A stretch of DNA of 64,000 nt from JAIQFL01 sp035295745 (GCA_035295745.1 DATGIL010000014.1:1-64000); one strand, 5' to 3'; shown: positions 1 through 9,294, counted from the stretch's first letter. A program made the numbers and translations. The notes: generated by a model not told the origin, from the sequence alone.

Positions 1-1
1 C

Positions 2-613
2 GATGTACACAGCACCTCGCTGAACCAGCCGCCCGCACCCACGATGTACTTCGCGGCGGCGACCCGCTTGTGGCCGTTGATGGATGTAGTGGTGCGCACC
101 GAAATGGAGCCCAACGCGGCGGTTTCGAGCGTACGGCAGAAGCTTCACGAACTGGACGCGGAGTTGCCGATGTCCAACATTCGCTCGATGGATGAGTGGA
201 TTTCGAACAACGCGGCGCAGCCCAGACTCAACACCGTGCTGTTGGGAATCTTCGCTTCGGTAGCGTTGCTGATCGCGGCCATCGGGATTTTCGGCGTGCT
301 GACGTATTCGGTCAATCAGAGGACGCGTGAGATCGGAGTGCGCATGGCTTTGGGCGCGCAGCGGGGAGACGTGCTCAGGCTGGTGGTGCGAGAGGGCATG
401 GTGGTCGCGGTGGCAGGAATCGGCGCGGGGCTCACCGGGGCGCTGGGATTGAGCAAGGTGCTGGCGACGCTCCTGTTCGGCGTGGATGCGCACGATCCTG
501 CGACGTTTATTGGAGTGGCAGCGATACTGCTCGCGGTGGCCTTGATTTCGTGTCTTCTCCCGGCACGCCGCGCCACGCGAGTGGATCCGATCGTGGCATT
601 GCGTTACGAGTAG
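2..613 (+). CDS. ABC transporter permease, C-terminal part (MacB/FtsX type)
   Basis: The reading frame is open to the left edge of the window, so only the last ~204 residues are present. The visible part has three hydrophobic segments and the hallmark IGVRMALGA stretch followed by a C-terminal PARRATRVDPIVALRYE ending. These are typical of FtsX-like permeases of the MacB family, which in acidobacteria occur as large duplicated orphan permeases. It would sit in the inner membrane and work with an ABC ATPase in export or mechanotransmission; the substrate cannot be told. A strong intrinsic terminator follows directly, so this is the last gene of its unit. An internal ATG at 44 exists but is not the true start. 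Confidence 0.88.
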   Translation, partial: DVHSTSLNQPPAPTMYFAAATRLWPLMDVVVRTEMEPNAAVSSVRQKLHELDAELPMSNIRSMDEWISNNAAQPRLNTVLLGIFASVALLIAAIGIFGVLTYSVNQRTREIGVRMALGAQRGDVLRLVVREGMVVAVAGIGAGLTGALGLSKVLATLLFGVDAHDPATFIGVAAILLAVALISCLLPARRATRVDPIVALRYE

Positions 614-636
614 TGGCGCAAACACTCCTGTTTGCC

Positions 637-663
637 GCGTCGAGACTCATCTCGACGCTTTTT
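637..663 (+). terminator. Rho-independent terminator after the permease
   Basis: A perfect 9-bp stem (GCGTCGAGA at 637-645 with TCTCGACGC at 650-658) and a 4-base loop are followed by five T residues at 659-663. It lies 24 bases after the permease stop codon and ends that transcript. Confidence 0.9.
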
Positions 664-770
664 CGGACGGACAATCACTCCAACTACACGCTGGGGCTTC
701 GACGGCGCAATTTCAGACTTTAATATCCTGTTATTATTGATATTGATCAGCTTTGTGGGAGTGGTCTTCC

Positions 771-2024
771 GTGAACTTTGTCCAAGGACTGCATTGCGTT
801 TTCTGCGATTCGCTGTTGCCGGTGCGCGTGGGGGACACTTGTCCGCACTGCGGAATTACCGGCATTCTGGATGTGGAGTACGACTACGCCGCGATTGGCC
901 GCGCGCTGAGCCGGCGCACCCTGGCAGGGCGCTCCGACCGGTCGCAATGGCGGTATCGCGAACTCCTGCCGATCTCGAACGAGTCGAACGTACCGGCCCT
1001 CTCGGTTGGATGGACGCCGCTCACTCCGGCGCCATCGCTGGCGCGTCATCTGGGCGTCAGCACGCTGTTTTTGAAAGATGACGGCCGCAATGCGACCGGA
1101 TCTTTGAAAGACCGTGCGAGTGCGATTGGCGCAGTAAAAGCACGGGAGAAGCGCCGCCGGATTATCGCCTGCGCCAGCACCGGCAACGCCGCATCGTCGT
1201 GCTCCGGAATGGCGGCGTCCATGGGCTTGCGGAGCGTGATCTTCCTGCCGGAACGAGCGCCCGAGCCGAAAGTGACGCAGTTGCTGATCTTCGGCGCCAC
1301 CGTGCTGCGGGTGCGTGGCAGCTATGAGCAGGCGTTCCAGTTGTGCCAGCAGGCCTGCGAGCAATGGGGATGGTACAACCGCAATTCCGCAATCAACCCC
1401 TACCTCATGGAAGGCAAAAAGACCGTGGGACTGGAGATCGGGGAACAGCTCGACTGGCAGCCCACGGATTGGGTAGCGGTATCGGTCGGCGACGGATGCA
1501 CGGTGGCCGGCGTTTGGAAGGCATTTCGCGAGATGAAAGCGCTGGGATGGATCTCGCACACGCCCCGCATTCTGGGCGTGCAGGCAGAAGGCGCCGCGCC
1601 GATTACCAAGGCGTTTCGGACGGGTGCTCCCCTGGAGACGATGGAGCCGCGAACCATCGCCGACAGCATTGCGGTGGGCGTTCCGCGCAATTGGAAGAAG
1701 GCGGTGCTGGCGGTGCACGAGTCGGGCGGGGCCATGATCAACGTGAGCGACGACGAGATTCTGGAGGCGATGCGATATACCGGCCGTTTGAGCGGCGTAT
1801 TTGCCGAACCCGCCGCGGCGGCCGCGGTGGCTGGACTGCGTCGCGCCGTTGACGACCAACTTGTCGATCATCATACCACCGCGGTCGCACTGATCACGGG
1901 CAACGGGCTCAAGGATGTTCAGTCCGCACGGGTCGCCGTGGGACGGCCTTTCGATATCCCGCCAGACGGCGACGGACTGTCCGAGATCTTGAAATCAAGG
2001 GACTTGATCGCACAGGCTGCCTGA
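771..2024 (+). CDS. Threonine-synthase-like PLP enzyme with N-terminal zinc ribbon
   Basis: 417 residues from the GTG at 771, chosen because GGGAG lies about 9 bases upstream; a TTG at 753 in frame has no such site. Residues C9, C12, C24 and C27 form a zinc ribbon, as in the long threonine synthase class. The fold-type II PLP core follows, with NATGSLKDRAS carrying the probable Schiff-base lysine K113 and an STGNAAS phosphate-binding-type loop. The family converts O-phosphohomoserine to threonine; some members act on other hydroxy-amino acids. No other threonine genes are adjacent, so the exact substrate is inferred from family only. Confidence 0.82.
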   Translation: MNFVQGLHCVFCDSLLPVRVGDTCPHCGITGILDVEYDYAAIGRALSRRTLAGRSDRSQWRYRELLPISNESNVPALSVGWTPLTPAPSLARHLGVSTLFLKDDGRNATGSLKDRASAIGAVKAREKRRRIIACASTGNAASSCSGMAASMGLRSVIFLPERAPEPKVTQLLIFGATVLRVRGSYEQAFQLCQQACEQWGWYNRNSAINPYLMEGKKTVGLEIGEQLDWQPTDWVAVSVGDGCTVAGVWKAFREMKALGWISHTPRILGVQAEGAAPITKAFRTGAPLETMEPRTIADSIAVGVPRNWKKAVLAVHESGGAMINVSDDEILEAMRYTGRLSGVFAEPAAAAAVAGLRRAVDDQLVDHHTTAVALITGNGLKDVQSARVAVGRPFDIPPDGDGLSEILKSRDLIAQAA

Positions 2025-2094
2025 TGCCGATTTTCTGGCATTTGCACTGGTGAAGAATCGCTCCAATTCACACGGTTGAAACGGGATCTCCCGT

Positions 2095-2100
2095 TATAAT
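2095..2100 (+). promoter_or_regulatory. TATAAT -10 element, probable leaderless start
   Basis: A perfect TATAAT ends 7 bases before the ATG at 2108, so transcription would begin at or next to the start codon. No Shine-Dalgarno sequence is visible before 2108. A TTGAAA lies at 2076-2081 but at too short a spacing (13) to be a normal -35. Confidence 0.5.
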
Positions 2101-2107
2101 CGGGCAT

Positions 2108-2566
2108 ATGCCTACTCAAGCAACTTACGATGATGCCAATCTCATTTTGCGCCTCTACGAACTGCGGCGCGATGAGAAGTTGCGCCAGGCGCGCGACTGG
2201 TATTCCCAGAAGTTTCACCCCAAGAGCCTGGCTGACGTCATGCAAATGGCGCCTCCGGGAAGCCAGGAGAACGCATATATGCGGATGGTGGCGAGCTATT
2301 GGGAGACTGCGGCATCGTTTGTCACTTCCGGCGTGTTGAATCAGGAGCTGTTTTTCCAAAGCAGCGGCGAGATGTTGGCGGTGTATGAGAAGATGCGGCT
2401 GCTGATCCCGGAATTCCGCGCGATGGCTAAGAATCCGAGCGCCTTCAAGAATCTTGAGACGGTCGGGAATGCGTATATCAAATGGATGGAATCGCAGGGG
2501 CCCGAGGCCTACAGCGGGTTCCAGGCGATGCTGTCCGGAATGGCGGCAGCGACCGCGAAGAAGTAG
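2108..2566 (+). CDS. Conserved hypothetical protein, helical, soluble
   Basis: 152 residues, no signal peptide or membrane segment. The sequence is rich in predicted helix, with many Glu, Arg, Met and Ala residues and several aromatic positions (RDWYSQKF, SYWETAASF, NAYIKWMESQGPEAY). It looks somewhat like DUF4760-type small cytoplasmic proteins, but I do not recognise it with confidence. A TATAAT box almost abuts the start codon, suggesting a leaderless message, and a terminator-like hairpin follows the stop, so it is probably monocistronic. Confidence 0.7.
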   Translation: MPTQATYDDANLILRLYELRRDEKLRQARDWYSQKFHPKSLADVMQMAPPGSQENAYMRMVASYWETAASFVTSGVLNQELFFQSSGEMLAVYEKMRLLIPEFRAMAKNPSAFKNLETVGNAYIKWMESQGPEAYSGFQAMLSGMAAATAKK

Positions 2567-2573
2567 GTCCTCA

Positions 2574-2605
2574 GGGAGCCTGGCTCTCAGCGCCCGGCTC
2601 CTTTT
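2574..2605 (+). terminator. Intrinsic terminator
   Basis: GGAGCC (2575-2580) can pair with GGCTCC (2596-2601) and is followed by TTTT at 2602-2605, shortly after the stop of the 152-residue gene. The loop is long (15 bases) and could form an inner hairpin. Confidence 0.55.
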
Positions 2606-2687
2606 CCCTGCCTCGCACCGGCCTTTCCGATCTTGTTTACGAAAGCGAATCTTTCCGTCCGAATCCATTGGGCATTAGCCTGAGGTG

Positions 2688-4337
2688 ATGCCTTTGGAAC
2701 TTTCCCAGTGGGTTTCGAGCCTCCTCTCGGTCGAGGCTGCCGATCGGCCGGCTGCCGAATCCGCGTTGTGCGAGATCTATGGTGCGGCCGGCATTCCGCA
2801 TCCCCGCTATTTCTTCTGGTTCGATTCCCCCTTCGACGCCGCCTGGGCCGTCAAACTGCTCAAAGCACCGGTCGATTCACTTACGCAGTCAATCGTGGAG
2901 AGTACTTCCCGGACGCGAACTGGACGGGAGCAGTTGGAGCGCGTCCAAGGGGCAATGTGCGAGAGCGCTCAGTCGAACTGGAGTGAGTTGAGCTCGACGA
3001 CAGGCATCTATCTGCGGCAGAACCCTCGACGGCCCTCACTCGACATGTCCCTCTTTATGGTTCGGAGCTCGATCTACCCGTCAGGTTACGATCTGTACCG
3101 GCCATGCAACGACGCGGTGGAAGCGGAGCGGATCGAGCAGCGATTCCGCGAGGTGCTTGGCCATCAGGCAAATCGCGACTGCTACGCCAACACAACAATT
3201 GAATCGTGCTTCTATCACGACTACTGGTTTTACCAGATGGCCGCTGACGAGGAGCAGTGCCGCGGAGGGGATGTGCCGCGCCTCCTCTCGGCGATCTGGA
3301 CGCTCGCACCAAAAGTCGGATTGTGGTGGCCGTTTTTGAACGCGGTGGTTCTCCTCGATCATCCAGCCAAGATACTGCTCAATGAGCGGATGCACTTGCA
3401 CTGCGCCGACGGACCCGCAATCACGTATCGGGACGGTACCCCCATGTGGGCGTGGGATGGCTTCCCGATGTGCGAAGAGTGGATTCTTCACCCGGGTGAG
3501 ATCGACAAGCGGACCTTGCAGTGCTTTGATGAAAGCTTTCAAAGTCACGCGAAACGTCTGCAGTCGATGAAGCCCGCGGCGAAGGTGAAGCCGAGCAGGG
3601 TTCTGAAGCTGGATCTGCCGGCTGACAGAACAGAGCGGGTCAAGGTATTGCGCGCCCATAATCAAGGCCGGCTCCCATTATTGGATCGCTACCTCAGCGG
3701 CGACATCAAAGTGTGGGACGAATTGATCGCACTGGGCCATTCGGTTCGCGGGGATCCCTACGCAGCCGATGCGCTGGCAGTCGCATACGAGATCATGGAG
3801 CGCGTCCGCGAAAACGTGCGGACAGTCACCGCGCGTCTTCTGGAACTCGGCTTCGAGAAGACAGATGGAGCGCTGTATACGCCGCCCGGTGTCAAGACGC
3901 GGAAGCAGATTGCGCGACTGGAAGAATCGGCTGGAGCGCTGCCGCTTTCTCTCCGCGCATTCTACGATGTGGTGGGTGGCGTAGACTGGACCGGCCACCA
4001 CCAGTCGATTGCGCCGCGCGGCGCGTCCATTGTGCCCGACCCGCTGATGGTGTTCCCGGTTGAAGTGGCCCTGCAAGCTTCGGGGGAGGCCGCCGAAGAA
4101 GGCATCATCATCGCGCCAGACGAGATCTTCAAGGCAGGCGACGGAGGCGGCGATGCTTATCTCATCGAAGCACCGAACTGGGGCGCGGACGGCAAGCTGG
4201 TCAATGAGTGTCACAATCTGCACTTCGTCGACTACCTTCGCCTGGCGTTTCGCTTTGGAGGCTTCCCGGGATACGACGGCGTCGAGGACGTGCCCCCGGA
4301 ACTCGCCGAACTGAGTCGTGGGCTCCTGCCGTTCTGA
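2688..4337 (+). CDS. DUF6745-like protein with C-terminal SMI1/KNR4-like region
   Basis: 549 residues from ATG 2688 (an in-frame GTG lies just before it at 2685; GAGG is at 2682-2685). The middle contains the HCADGPAITYRDGTPMWAW motif of DUF6745-type proteins. The last ~180 residues (from around LPLSLRAFYDVVGGVDW) resemble the SMI1/KNR4 fold, where a residue patch such as LPLSLRAFY recurs. There is no signal peptide. SMI1/KNR4 domains are often found in immunity proteins of contact-dependent toxin systems; no toxin gene lies beside this one. The gene ends 4 bases before the convergent HflK-like gene. Function is not known. Confidence 0.7.
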   Translation: MPLELSQWVSSLLSVEAADRPAAESALCEIYGAAGIPHPRYFFWFDSPFDAAWAVKLLKAPVDSLTQSIVESTSRTRTGREQLERVQGAMCESAQSNWSELSSTTGIYLRQNPRRPSLDMSLFMVRSSIYPSGYDLYRPCNDAVEAERIEQRFREVLGHQANRDCYANTTIESCFYHDYWFYQMAADEEQCRGGDVPRLLSAIWTLAPKVGLWWPFLNAVVLLDHPAKILLNERMHLHCADGPAITYRDGTPMWAWDGFPMCEEWILHPGEIDKRTLQCFDESFQSHAKRLQSMKPAAKVKPSRVLKLDLPADRTERVKVLRAHNQGRLPLLDRYLSGDIKVWDELIALGHSVRGDPYAADALAVAYEIMERVRENVRTVTARLLELGFEKTDGALYTPPGVKTRKQIARLEESAGALPLSLRAFYDVVGGVDWTGHHQSIAPRGASIVPDPLMVFPVEVALQASGEAAEEGIIIAPDEIFKAGDGGGDAYLIEAPNWGADGKLVNECHNLHFVDYLRLAFRFGGFPGYDGVEDVPPELAELSRGLLPF

Positions 4338-4341
4338 GGCG

Positions 4342-5334
4342 CTATTTGGCCGGCTCGCCCTTGCGGATGATGGAGAGATCGAGATTCCCGTTAGGGTCGA
4401 CAATCAGCTTCCGGATCTTCGGCAGGATCTGTTCGAGCGCTTCGATGTAGATGCGTTCGCTGGTGACTTCGGGCGCCTTTGCGTATTCTCTCGCTACGGC
4501 TGAGAATCGGGCCGCATCGCCACCGGCCTCGTTGATCTTGGAACTGCGATACGCTTCGGCTGCCTCGGTAAGTTGCCGAGCTTCGCCGCGGGCGCGCGGC
4601 AGAAGATCATTGGCATAACTCTGCGCCTGGCTCACGATGCGCGCGGTATCGGCACGGGCACTGGCGACGTCACGAAAGGCCTCTGCTGCTTCGGGAGGAG
4701 CCGTCACGCTTTCGATGTTCACAGTCGAAAGCTTCACGCCGTTGCGATATTCATTGAGTCGCTTCTGGGAGGCGGCGAGCACCGCGTCCTGGATCGCCAG
4801 TTTCTGAGTGGTGAGGATCGCGTCGACTTCGGTGCGGCCGATTTGTCTCGCAAGCTCGGCCTCAACCGCCGCACCGGTAGTGGCGGCGACGTCCACCGAG
4901 CTGAACAGATAATCGGTGGGCACGCCGACGGAATACTGAACGGCCACACGGAGCTGGATGATGTTTTGATCGCCTGTGAGGAACTGTGCGGCCAGCGGTT
5001 CGGTCCTGCCGAGCACCATGTCCGCTGGCTCTCCGCCGATGACCAGGCGCTGTAATTGTTGCACCTTGAGGCGCGTCACGCTGTCGACCGGCCAGGGCAG
5101 CGCATAGTGCACGCCTGGAAGCACCCGCGCGTCCACCACCGCGCCGAAACGCGTCACCACGGCCTGCTGATCGGTCGGTACTAGATAGACACCCGAGAGG
5201 AGCCACAAGAGCAGAGCGCCCGAGACGACACTCCTACGCCGATTGGCCCAGAATGCCGGCATTTCCCCACGCGGTTCTGGTTCGGGCTCGAACGGCGAGC
5301 CGGCGGGCGAATGCGATGGGGCCGCAGTGCTCAC
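4342..5334 (-). CDS. SPFH/prohibitin-family membrane protein, HflK-like
   Basis: 330 residues. A short cytoplasmic Pro/Glu-rich N-terminus is followed by one membrane segment (about residues 33-52). An SPFH domain begins at TDQQAVVTRFG and contains the HflK-typical PGVHYALPWPVD and LTGDQNIIQLRVAVQY patches. A helical C-terminal half follows (RGEARQLTEAAEAY, LEQILPKIRKLIVD). In proteobacteria HflK and HflC form a periplasmic-side cage around the FtsH protease. Here the start codon overlaps the HflC-like stop by 4 bases, indicating translational coupling. It is the third SPFH gene in this operon, and no ftsH gene is near. Confidence 0.85.
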   Translation of the reverse strand: MSTAAPSHSPAGSPFEPEPEPRGEMPAFWANRRRSVVSGALLLWLLSGVYLVPTDQQAVVTRFGAVVDARVLPGVHYALPWPVDSVTRLKVQQLQRLVIGGEPADMVLGRTEPLAAQFLTGDQNIIQLRVAVQYSVGVPTDYLFSSVDVAATTGAAVEAELARQIGRTEVDAILTTQKLAIQDAVLAASQKRLNEYRNGVKLSTVNIESVTAPPEAAEAFRDVASARADTARIVSQAQSYANDLLPRARGEARQLTEAAEAYRSSKINEAGGDAARFSAVAREYAKAPEVTSERIYIEALEQILPKIRKLIVDPNGNLDLSIIRKGEPAK

Positions 5335-6215
5335 CGCGCCGCCGCCTCGCCGCGAGTCAGGATCTTCAGCAGTTCCGAATCGGAGCTGAGGATCGCGGTG
5401 GTCTTGTCGTCGAGCACTTTCTTGTAGGCTTCGAGCGTGCGCAGAAGCTTGTAGAATCGCGGATTTTTTGAATACGCTTCGCCGTAAATGCGGGTCGATT
5501 CGGCATCGCCCTGCCCGCGAACGGTCTCCGCCTCTTTGTACGCTACCGAGAGGATCTCAGTCTTTTGCCGGTCGGCATCGGCGCGGATGCTAAGAGCCTG
5601 CTCTTCGCCCTCAGCGCGATATTGACGCGCGATCCGCTCACGTTCGGCGCGCATCCGCGCGTAGACGCTCTGCTTGTTCTGCTCCGGAAGATTCAGGCGC
5701 TTGATGCGCACGTCGACGACGCTGATGCCGTATTCGGCGAGTGCGGCGCGGTCGGTGAGATTGGCGAGCGCGTCCATCAAATCCGCAGTCTGTACGGCGA
5801 CAGCGGCAGATACCAGTGAATCGAGATCGTGTCCGCCAAGCGCGGCCGAGAGACCCGACCAGACGATGTCGTGCAGGCGCATTTCGGCGGCCACGGGATC
5901 GCCCACGGTTTGCAGGAATCGATTGGGGTCCTGAATGCGCCAGGCGACGTAGCTATCCACCACGATGTTCTTCTTGTCGCGGGTAAGAAATTCGGAAGGG
6001 CGCGGGTTGTAGATTCGCAGCCGGCGGTCGAACCATGTCGCGCTCTGAAAGGCCCATTTCGCGTGGAGCCCGGCATCCGCGACGGCGTACAGCGGCCGTC
6101 CGAACTGCGTCACCAGCACAAACTCGGTCTCCTTCACGGTGAAAAACGTGCGGTAGCCCAGGACCAGAATTCCAAGGACGATTGCGAGTGGAAGGTATTT
6201 CCTGTGGGAAGACAT
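5331..6215 (-). CDS. hflC: SPFH/prohibitin-family membrane protein, HflC-like
   Basis: 294 residues. The start at 6215 is supported by AGGAG seven bases upstream; the longer open frame above it is not credible. A single N-terminal membrane segment (LPLAIVLGILVLGYRTFF) is followed by the SPFH domain (TEFVLVTQFGRPLYAV), the HflC signature RDKKNIVVDSYVAWRIQDP, and a long charged helix (ARMRAERERIARQYRAEGEE). The gene follows the ATPase-SPFH fusion by 10 bases and overlaps the next HflK-like gene by 4, so the three are one operon. HflC partners HflK in modulating FtsH; here the likely partners are the two HflK-like domains encoded on either side. Confidence 0.88.
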   Translation of the reverse strand: MSSHRKYLPLAIVLGILVLGYRTFFTVKETEFVLVTQFGRPLYAVADAGLHAKWAFQSATWFDRRLRIYNPRPSEFLTRDKKNIVVDSYVAWRIQDPNRFLQTVGDPVAAEMRLHDIVWSGLSAALGGHDLDSLVSAAVAVQTADLMDALANLTDRAALAEYGISVVDVRIKRLNLPEQNKQSVYARMRAERERIARQYRAEGEEQALSIRADADRQKTEILSVAYKEAETVRGQGDAESTRIYGEAYSKNPRFYKLLRTLEAYKKVLDDKTTAILSSDSELLKILTRGEAAAR

Positions 6216-6225
6216 ATGAGGGCTC

Positions 6226-9198
6226 CTAGGGTCGTTTGGCCGTTTCGCTGAATACGGGGTTGAGGGCGGGTCCGCCGATCTCCACGCCATCTTCCAGGAG
6301 GTAGAGTTGGCGCCGCCCCTTGGTGGTGTCAACGATGAGCTTGCGCTTGCCAGGCAGTACCTGCTCGATGGTTTCAAGATAGAGGCGCGTCTCGGTGGTA
6401 CCTGGGGCAGCGCGGAAGGCGGTTTCGCGCTGGGTGAAGCGGAGGGCGTCTCCTTGCGCGCGATTGATACGGCCTGCCGTGTACCCATTGGCATCGGCCA
6501 CGCTCGCTCGGGCGTTGCCGCGGGCTGTGGCCACCTGTTCATTGCGATAGCCTTCCGCCTCATTGATGAGCCGGCTCTTCTCCTCGAATGCGCCCGACAC
6601 CTCACGGAAGGCGTCGACCACTTCGAGAGAAGGATGCACGTCCTGCAGGCGTACCCCGAGTACCCGAACGCCGGCGCGGCAGCGGTCCAGACGGGTCTGC
6701 AATTCGGTTTTGGTCCGCTGCTCGATGGCGGCACGTCCGGTGGTCAGAACATCGTCAAGCGAGGAAGTGGTAACGACAGCTTGAATCGCTGACTCGGCCG
6801 CCGCGCGCACAGTGGCGTCGCCATCGGACTGCCCGAACACGAACTCGTCAGGACGCACGAGATCGTAGTGGATGGTAGCGTTGAGCTCGATCATGTTCTG
6901 GTCGCCGGTCAACATGAGTGATTCCTCGGGCTTGCGCTGGAACCGCCCCGAGCGGTGTTGCGCGTTCCACTCATAAGCGGCAGGCTCGGCCCCGGGCGCG
7001 CTGGCGCCGGTGCGGAATCCGATCTCGACAGTACGCACGCGGCGCGCCTGAACGCGCGTGAGCTGATCGATGGGCCATGGCAGCTTGTAGTGCAGACCCG
7101 GCCCGTCGTAAGGCAGCAATTTGCGGCCGAAGCGCTGGACGATGCCGACTTCGTCAGGGGCGATGATGTAGGCGCCGTTGAGGATGACAAGCGCGCACGC
7201 GGTGGCGAGCGCCGGCTTCCACAGGCGCGAACGATTCTCGGAGACCCAGGCAAGTCCGGCGGAAGGGTCGAACTGGCCCGCAGAATGCCGGAAGCGTTCC
7301 GCGACCGCGCCCAGAATGCGTGCTACGCGCGTTTCGTGGGCGCTGCGGACTCGCAGGAGCCGCAGCGAATTCATCATCACGAAGAATGAGGAGAGTTGAT
7401 GAGTGAGCGCCGCACCGATAGGCCCTACCTGTCCCGTGGCCGCCAGCAGGACGGCGGTGAGGTTGAGGAGGCCGGCGAACAGGATGATGTTCTGCCATGC
7501 GGTGGCTAACGCCCGCCGGCTGACCAGGAAGAATTCAGGCAGCAGTTCGAGCGAGTGCGGCAGATAGACTACGTCGGCTGCTTCCGCAGTGATGGCGCTG
7601 GCGCCTGCCACGGCGATACCGATGTCTGCCTGGGCGAGTGCGGGGGCGTCGTTGATGCCGTCACCGACCATCGCGACCGACCGCCCTTCGGAACTCAATT
7701 GGCGGACGCGCTCGAGCTTCTGCTCGGGGAGAAGTCCGGCTTCGACATCGGGGATGCCGGCCTCGCGCGCAATCGCCTCTGCGGCACGGCGGCGGTCGCC
7801 CGTGAGCATCACCAGACGCCCGATCTGCAGCTCTCGCAGGCGTGCGGTGCAGGCTTCAACACCCTCGCGGACGCGATCGCGCAGAAAGACGGCGCCGGCG
7901 ATGCGGCCATCGACCGCCGCCCAGACTGCGGTGGCGCCGAGCGAATCCGCATCTTCAAGCAGGCCGCTCGGAATCTGCGCGCCAGTCTCGCCGACGAATG
8001 CAGCGTTGCCGGCTCGAACGCTGTGGCCGCCGATCCGCGCTTCCACACCGCGTCCCGGCAGAACCTGGGCGCTCTCTACGGAAGGAACGGTGAGCTTTCT
8101 CTGCTCGGACTGGTCGACAATCACGCGCCAGAGCGGATGGTCGGAAGCGCGCTCGGCGGCCGCCATGAGTGCCAGCAGATCGTCATCGGGACGGTCGAGG
8201 CCGATCACCCGCACGATCTCGAAGCGGCCTTCGGTGATGGTGCCGGTCTTGTCGAAGAGGACGGTATCGATCTTGGCGGCAACCTGGAGGACGGACGCTC
8301 CACGCACCAGGATTCCGCGACGCGCCAGGCCTCCAATCGCTGCCACCATGGCCGTCGGAGTAGCCAGAATGAGGGCGCACGGGCAGGCCACGATGAGCAC
8401 CGATACCGTGCGCATCCAGTCGCGTGTAAAGAAGAAGGTGAGCGCCGCGGCGGTGAGCAGCGCGGGAAGGAACCAGACGGCCGCGCGATCGGCGAGCCGT
8501 TCCACCGGCGCGCGCCGCTCCTGCGCTTCACGCACCAGTTGCACCACGCGAGCCAGGGTGGTGTCCCGACCGGCACGGCTCACTCGAATCTCGAGCATGC
8601 CGTGTCCGTTCAAAGAACCCGAGAAGACTTGGTCGCCGGGTGCCTTTTCGCGAGGAAGCGGCTCGCCGGTAATGGAGCTTTCGTCGACTGCCGAGAAGCC
8701 TGCGGCGACTTCGCCGTCGGCCGGCAGGCGCTCGCCGGCACGCACCAGAATGCGATCGTCCGGCAGCAGCGACGCGGCATCCACGTCGTGCTCCGTCCCG
8801 TCGCGCAACAGGCGGGCGCGCTCAGGCATCTGCTGGACGAAGCGTTCGATGGCGGCGGCAGTGCGGCCGGCGGCGTAGGACTCCAACCCCTCCCCCACCA
8901 GTACGATGAACATTGCCTCAGCGGCGGCCAGGTATTGGCCCACCGAGAGCGCCGCGATGACTGCGATGCAGAGCGCGATATCGGCCGAGATGCGGCGCTC
9001 CATGAGCGCCGAGACGGAGTTGTAGAAAGTCTTGTAGCCGGCCAGGAGGGTGACCAGGATCGCGGTGTCGAACCCAAAGATCGTCCTGAAGATTCCGAGC
9101 CAGTTCAGGAGCAGCAGTATGCCCACGAACGCAGCAAACGTGTAGTACCGGATCCGTTCCTGGCGGTCTTCGTCCATCCCGTTAAGTATGCCTATCAT
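6226..9198 (-). CDS. Heavy-metal P-type ATPase fused to HflK-like SPFH domain
   Basis: One uninterrupted frame of 990 residues. Residues ~1-620 are a P1B-type ATPase. They include four N-terminal membrane segments, an actuator domain with SSITGEP, the metal-site C272-P273-C274, the phosphorylation motif DKTGT (D316), SDHPLW, GDGINDAP near 508-516, and a final membrane pair. After a ~40-residue linker come a new membrane segment at ~660-680 and a complete HflK-like SPFH domain to the C-terminus, with GPGLHYKLPWPIDQL and LTGDQNMIELNATIHY. No N-terminal metal-binding domain is present. The start is uncertain: ATG 9198 or 9177, neither with a clear ribosome site. The gene is divergent from pyrR. 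The fusion implies that the pump is tethered inside an SPFH assembly; the metal is unknown. Confidence 0.87.
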   Translation of the reverse strand: MIGILNGMDEDRQERIRYYTFAAFVGILLLLNWLGIFRTIFGFDTAILVTLLAGYKTFYNSVSALMERRISADIALCIAVIAALSVGQYLAAAEAMFIVLVGEGLESYAAGRTAAAIERFVQQMPERARLLRDGTEHDVDAASLLPDDRILVRAGERLPADGEVAAGFSAVDESSITGEPLPREKAPGDQVFSGSLNGHGMLEIRVSRAGRDTTLARVVQLVREAQERRAPVERLADRAAVWFLPALLTAAALTFFFTRDWMRTVSVLIVACPCALILATPTAMVAAIGGLARRGILVRGASVLQVAAKIDTVLFDKTGTITEGRFEIVRVIGLDRPDDDLLALMAAAERASDHPLWRVIVDQSEQRKLTVPSVESAQVLPGRGVEARIGGHSVRAGNAAFVGETGAQIPSGLLEDADSLGATAVWAAVDGRIAGAVFLRDRVREGVEACTARLRELQIGRLVMLTGDRRRAAEAIAREAGIPDVEAGLLPEQKLERVRQLSSEGRSVAMVGDGINDAPALAQADIGIAVAGASAITAEAADVVYLPHSLELLPEFFLVSRRALATAWQNIILFAGLLNLTAVLLAATGQVGPIGAALTHQLSSFFVMMNSLRLLRVRSAHETRVARILGAVAERFRHSAGQFDPSAGLAWVSENRSRLWKPALATACALVILNGAYIIAPDEVGIVQRFGRKLLPYDGPGLHYKLPWPIDQLTRVQARRVRTVEIGFRTGASAPGAEPAAYEWNAQHRSGRFQRKPEESLMLTGDQNMIELNATIHYDLVRPDEFVFGQSDGDATVRAAAESAIQAVVTTSSLDDVLTTGRAAIEQRTKTELQTRLDRCRAGVRVLGVRLQDVHPSLEVVDAFREVSGAFEEKSRLINEAEGYRNEQVATARGNARASVADANGYTAGRINRAQGDALRFTQRETAFRAAPGTTETRLYLETIEQVLPGKRKLIVDTTKGRRQLYLLEDGVEIGGPALNPVFSETAKRP

Positions 9199-9294
9199 AT
9201 TAGGTGAAATTTCAGCGGCGTGGCGCGTGCCCCGAGACGCGGCTGGCGGGGCGCTGCCCGGTGTTGGCGTGCTACCCTGTCCTTCGGAGCACCC

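Noticed and set aside
747..1874. A 375-codon minus-strand open frame
   Set aside because: Antisense of the threonine-synthase-like gene, with low-complexity His/Arg composition and no motif.
7555..9207. A 550-codon plus-strand open frame opposite the P-type ATPase
   Set aside because: Its predicted protein is rich in Arg, Gly, Ala and His with no family motif, as expected of the antisense of a G+C-rich gene, while the minus strand has a full set of ATPase motifs.
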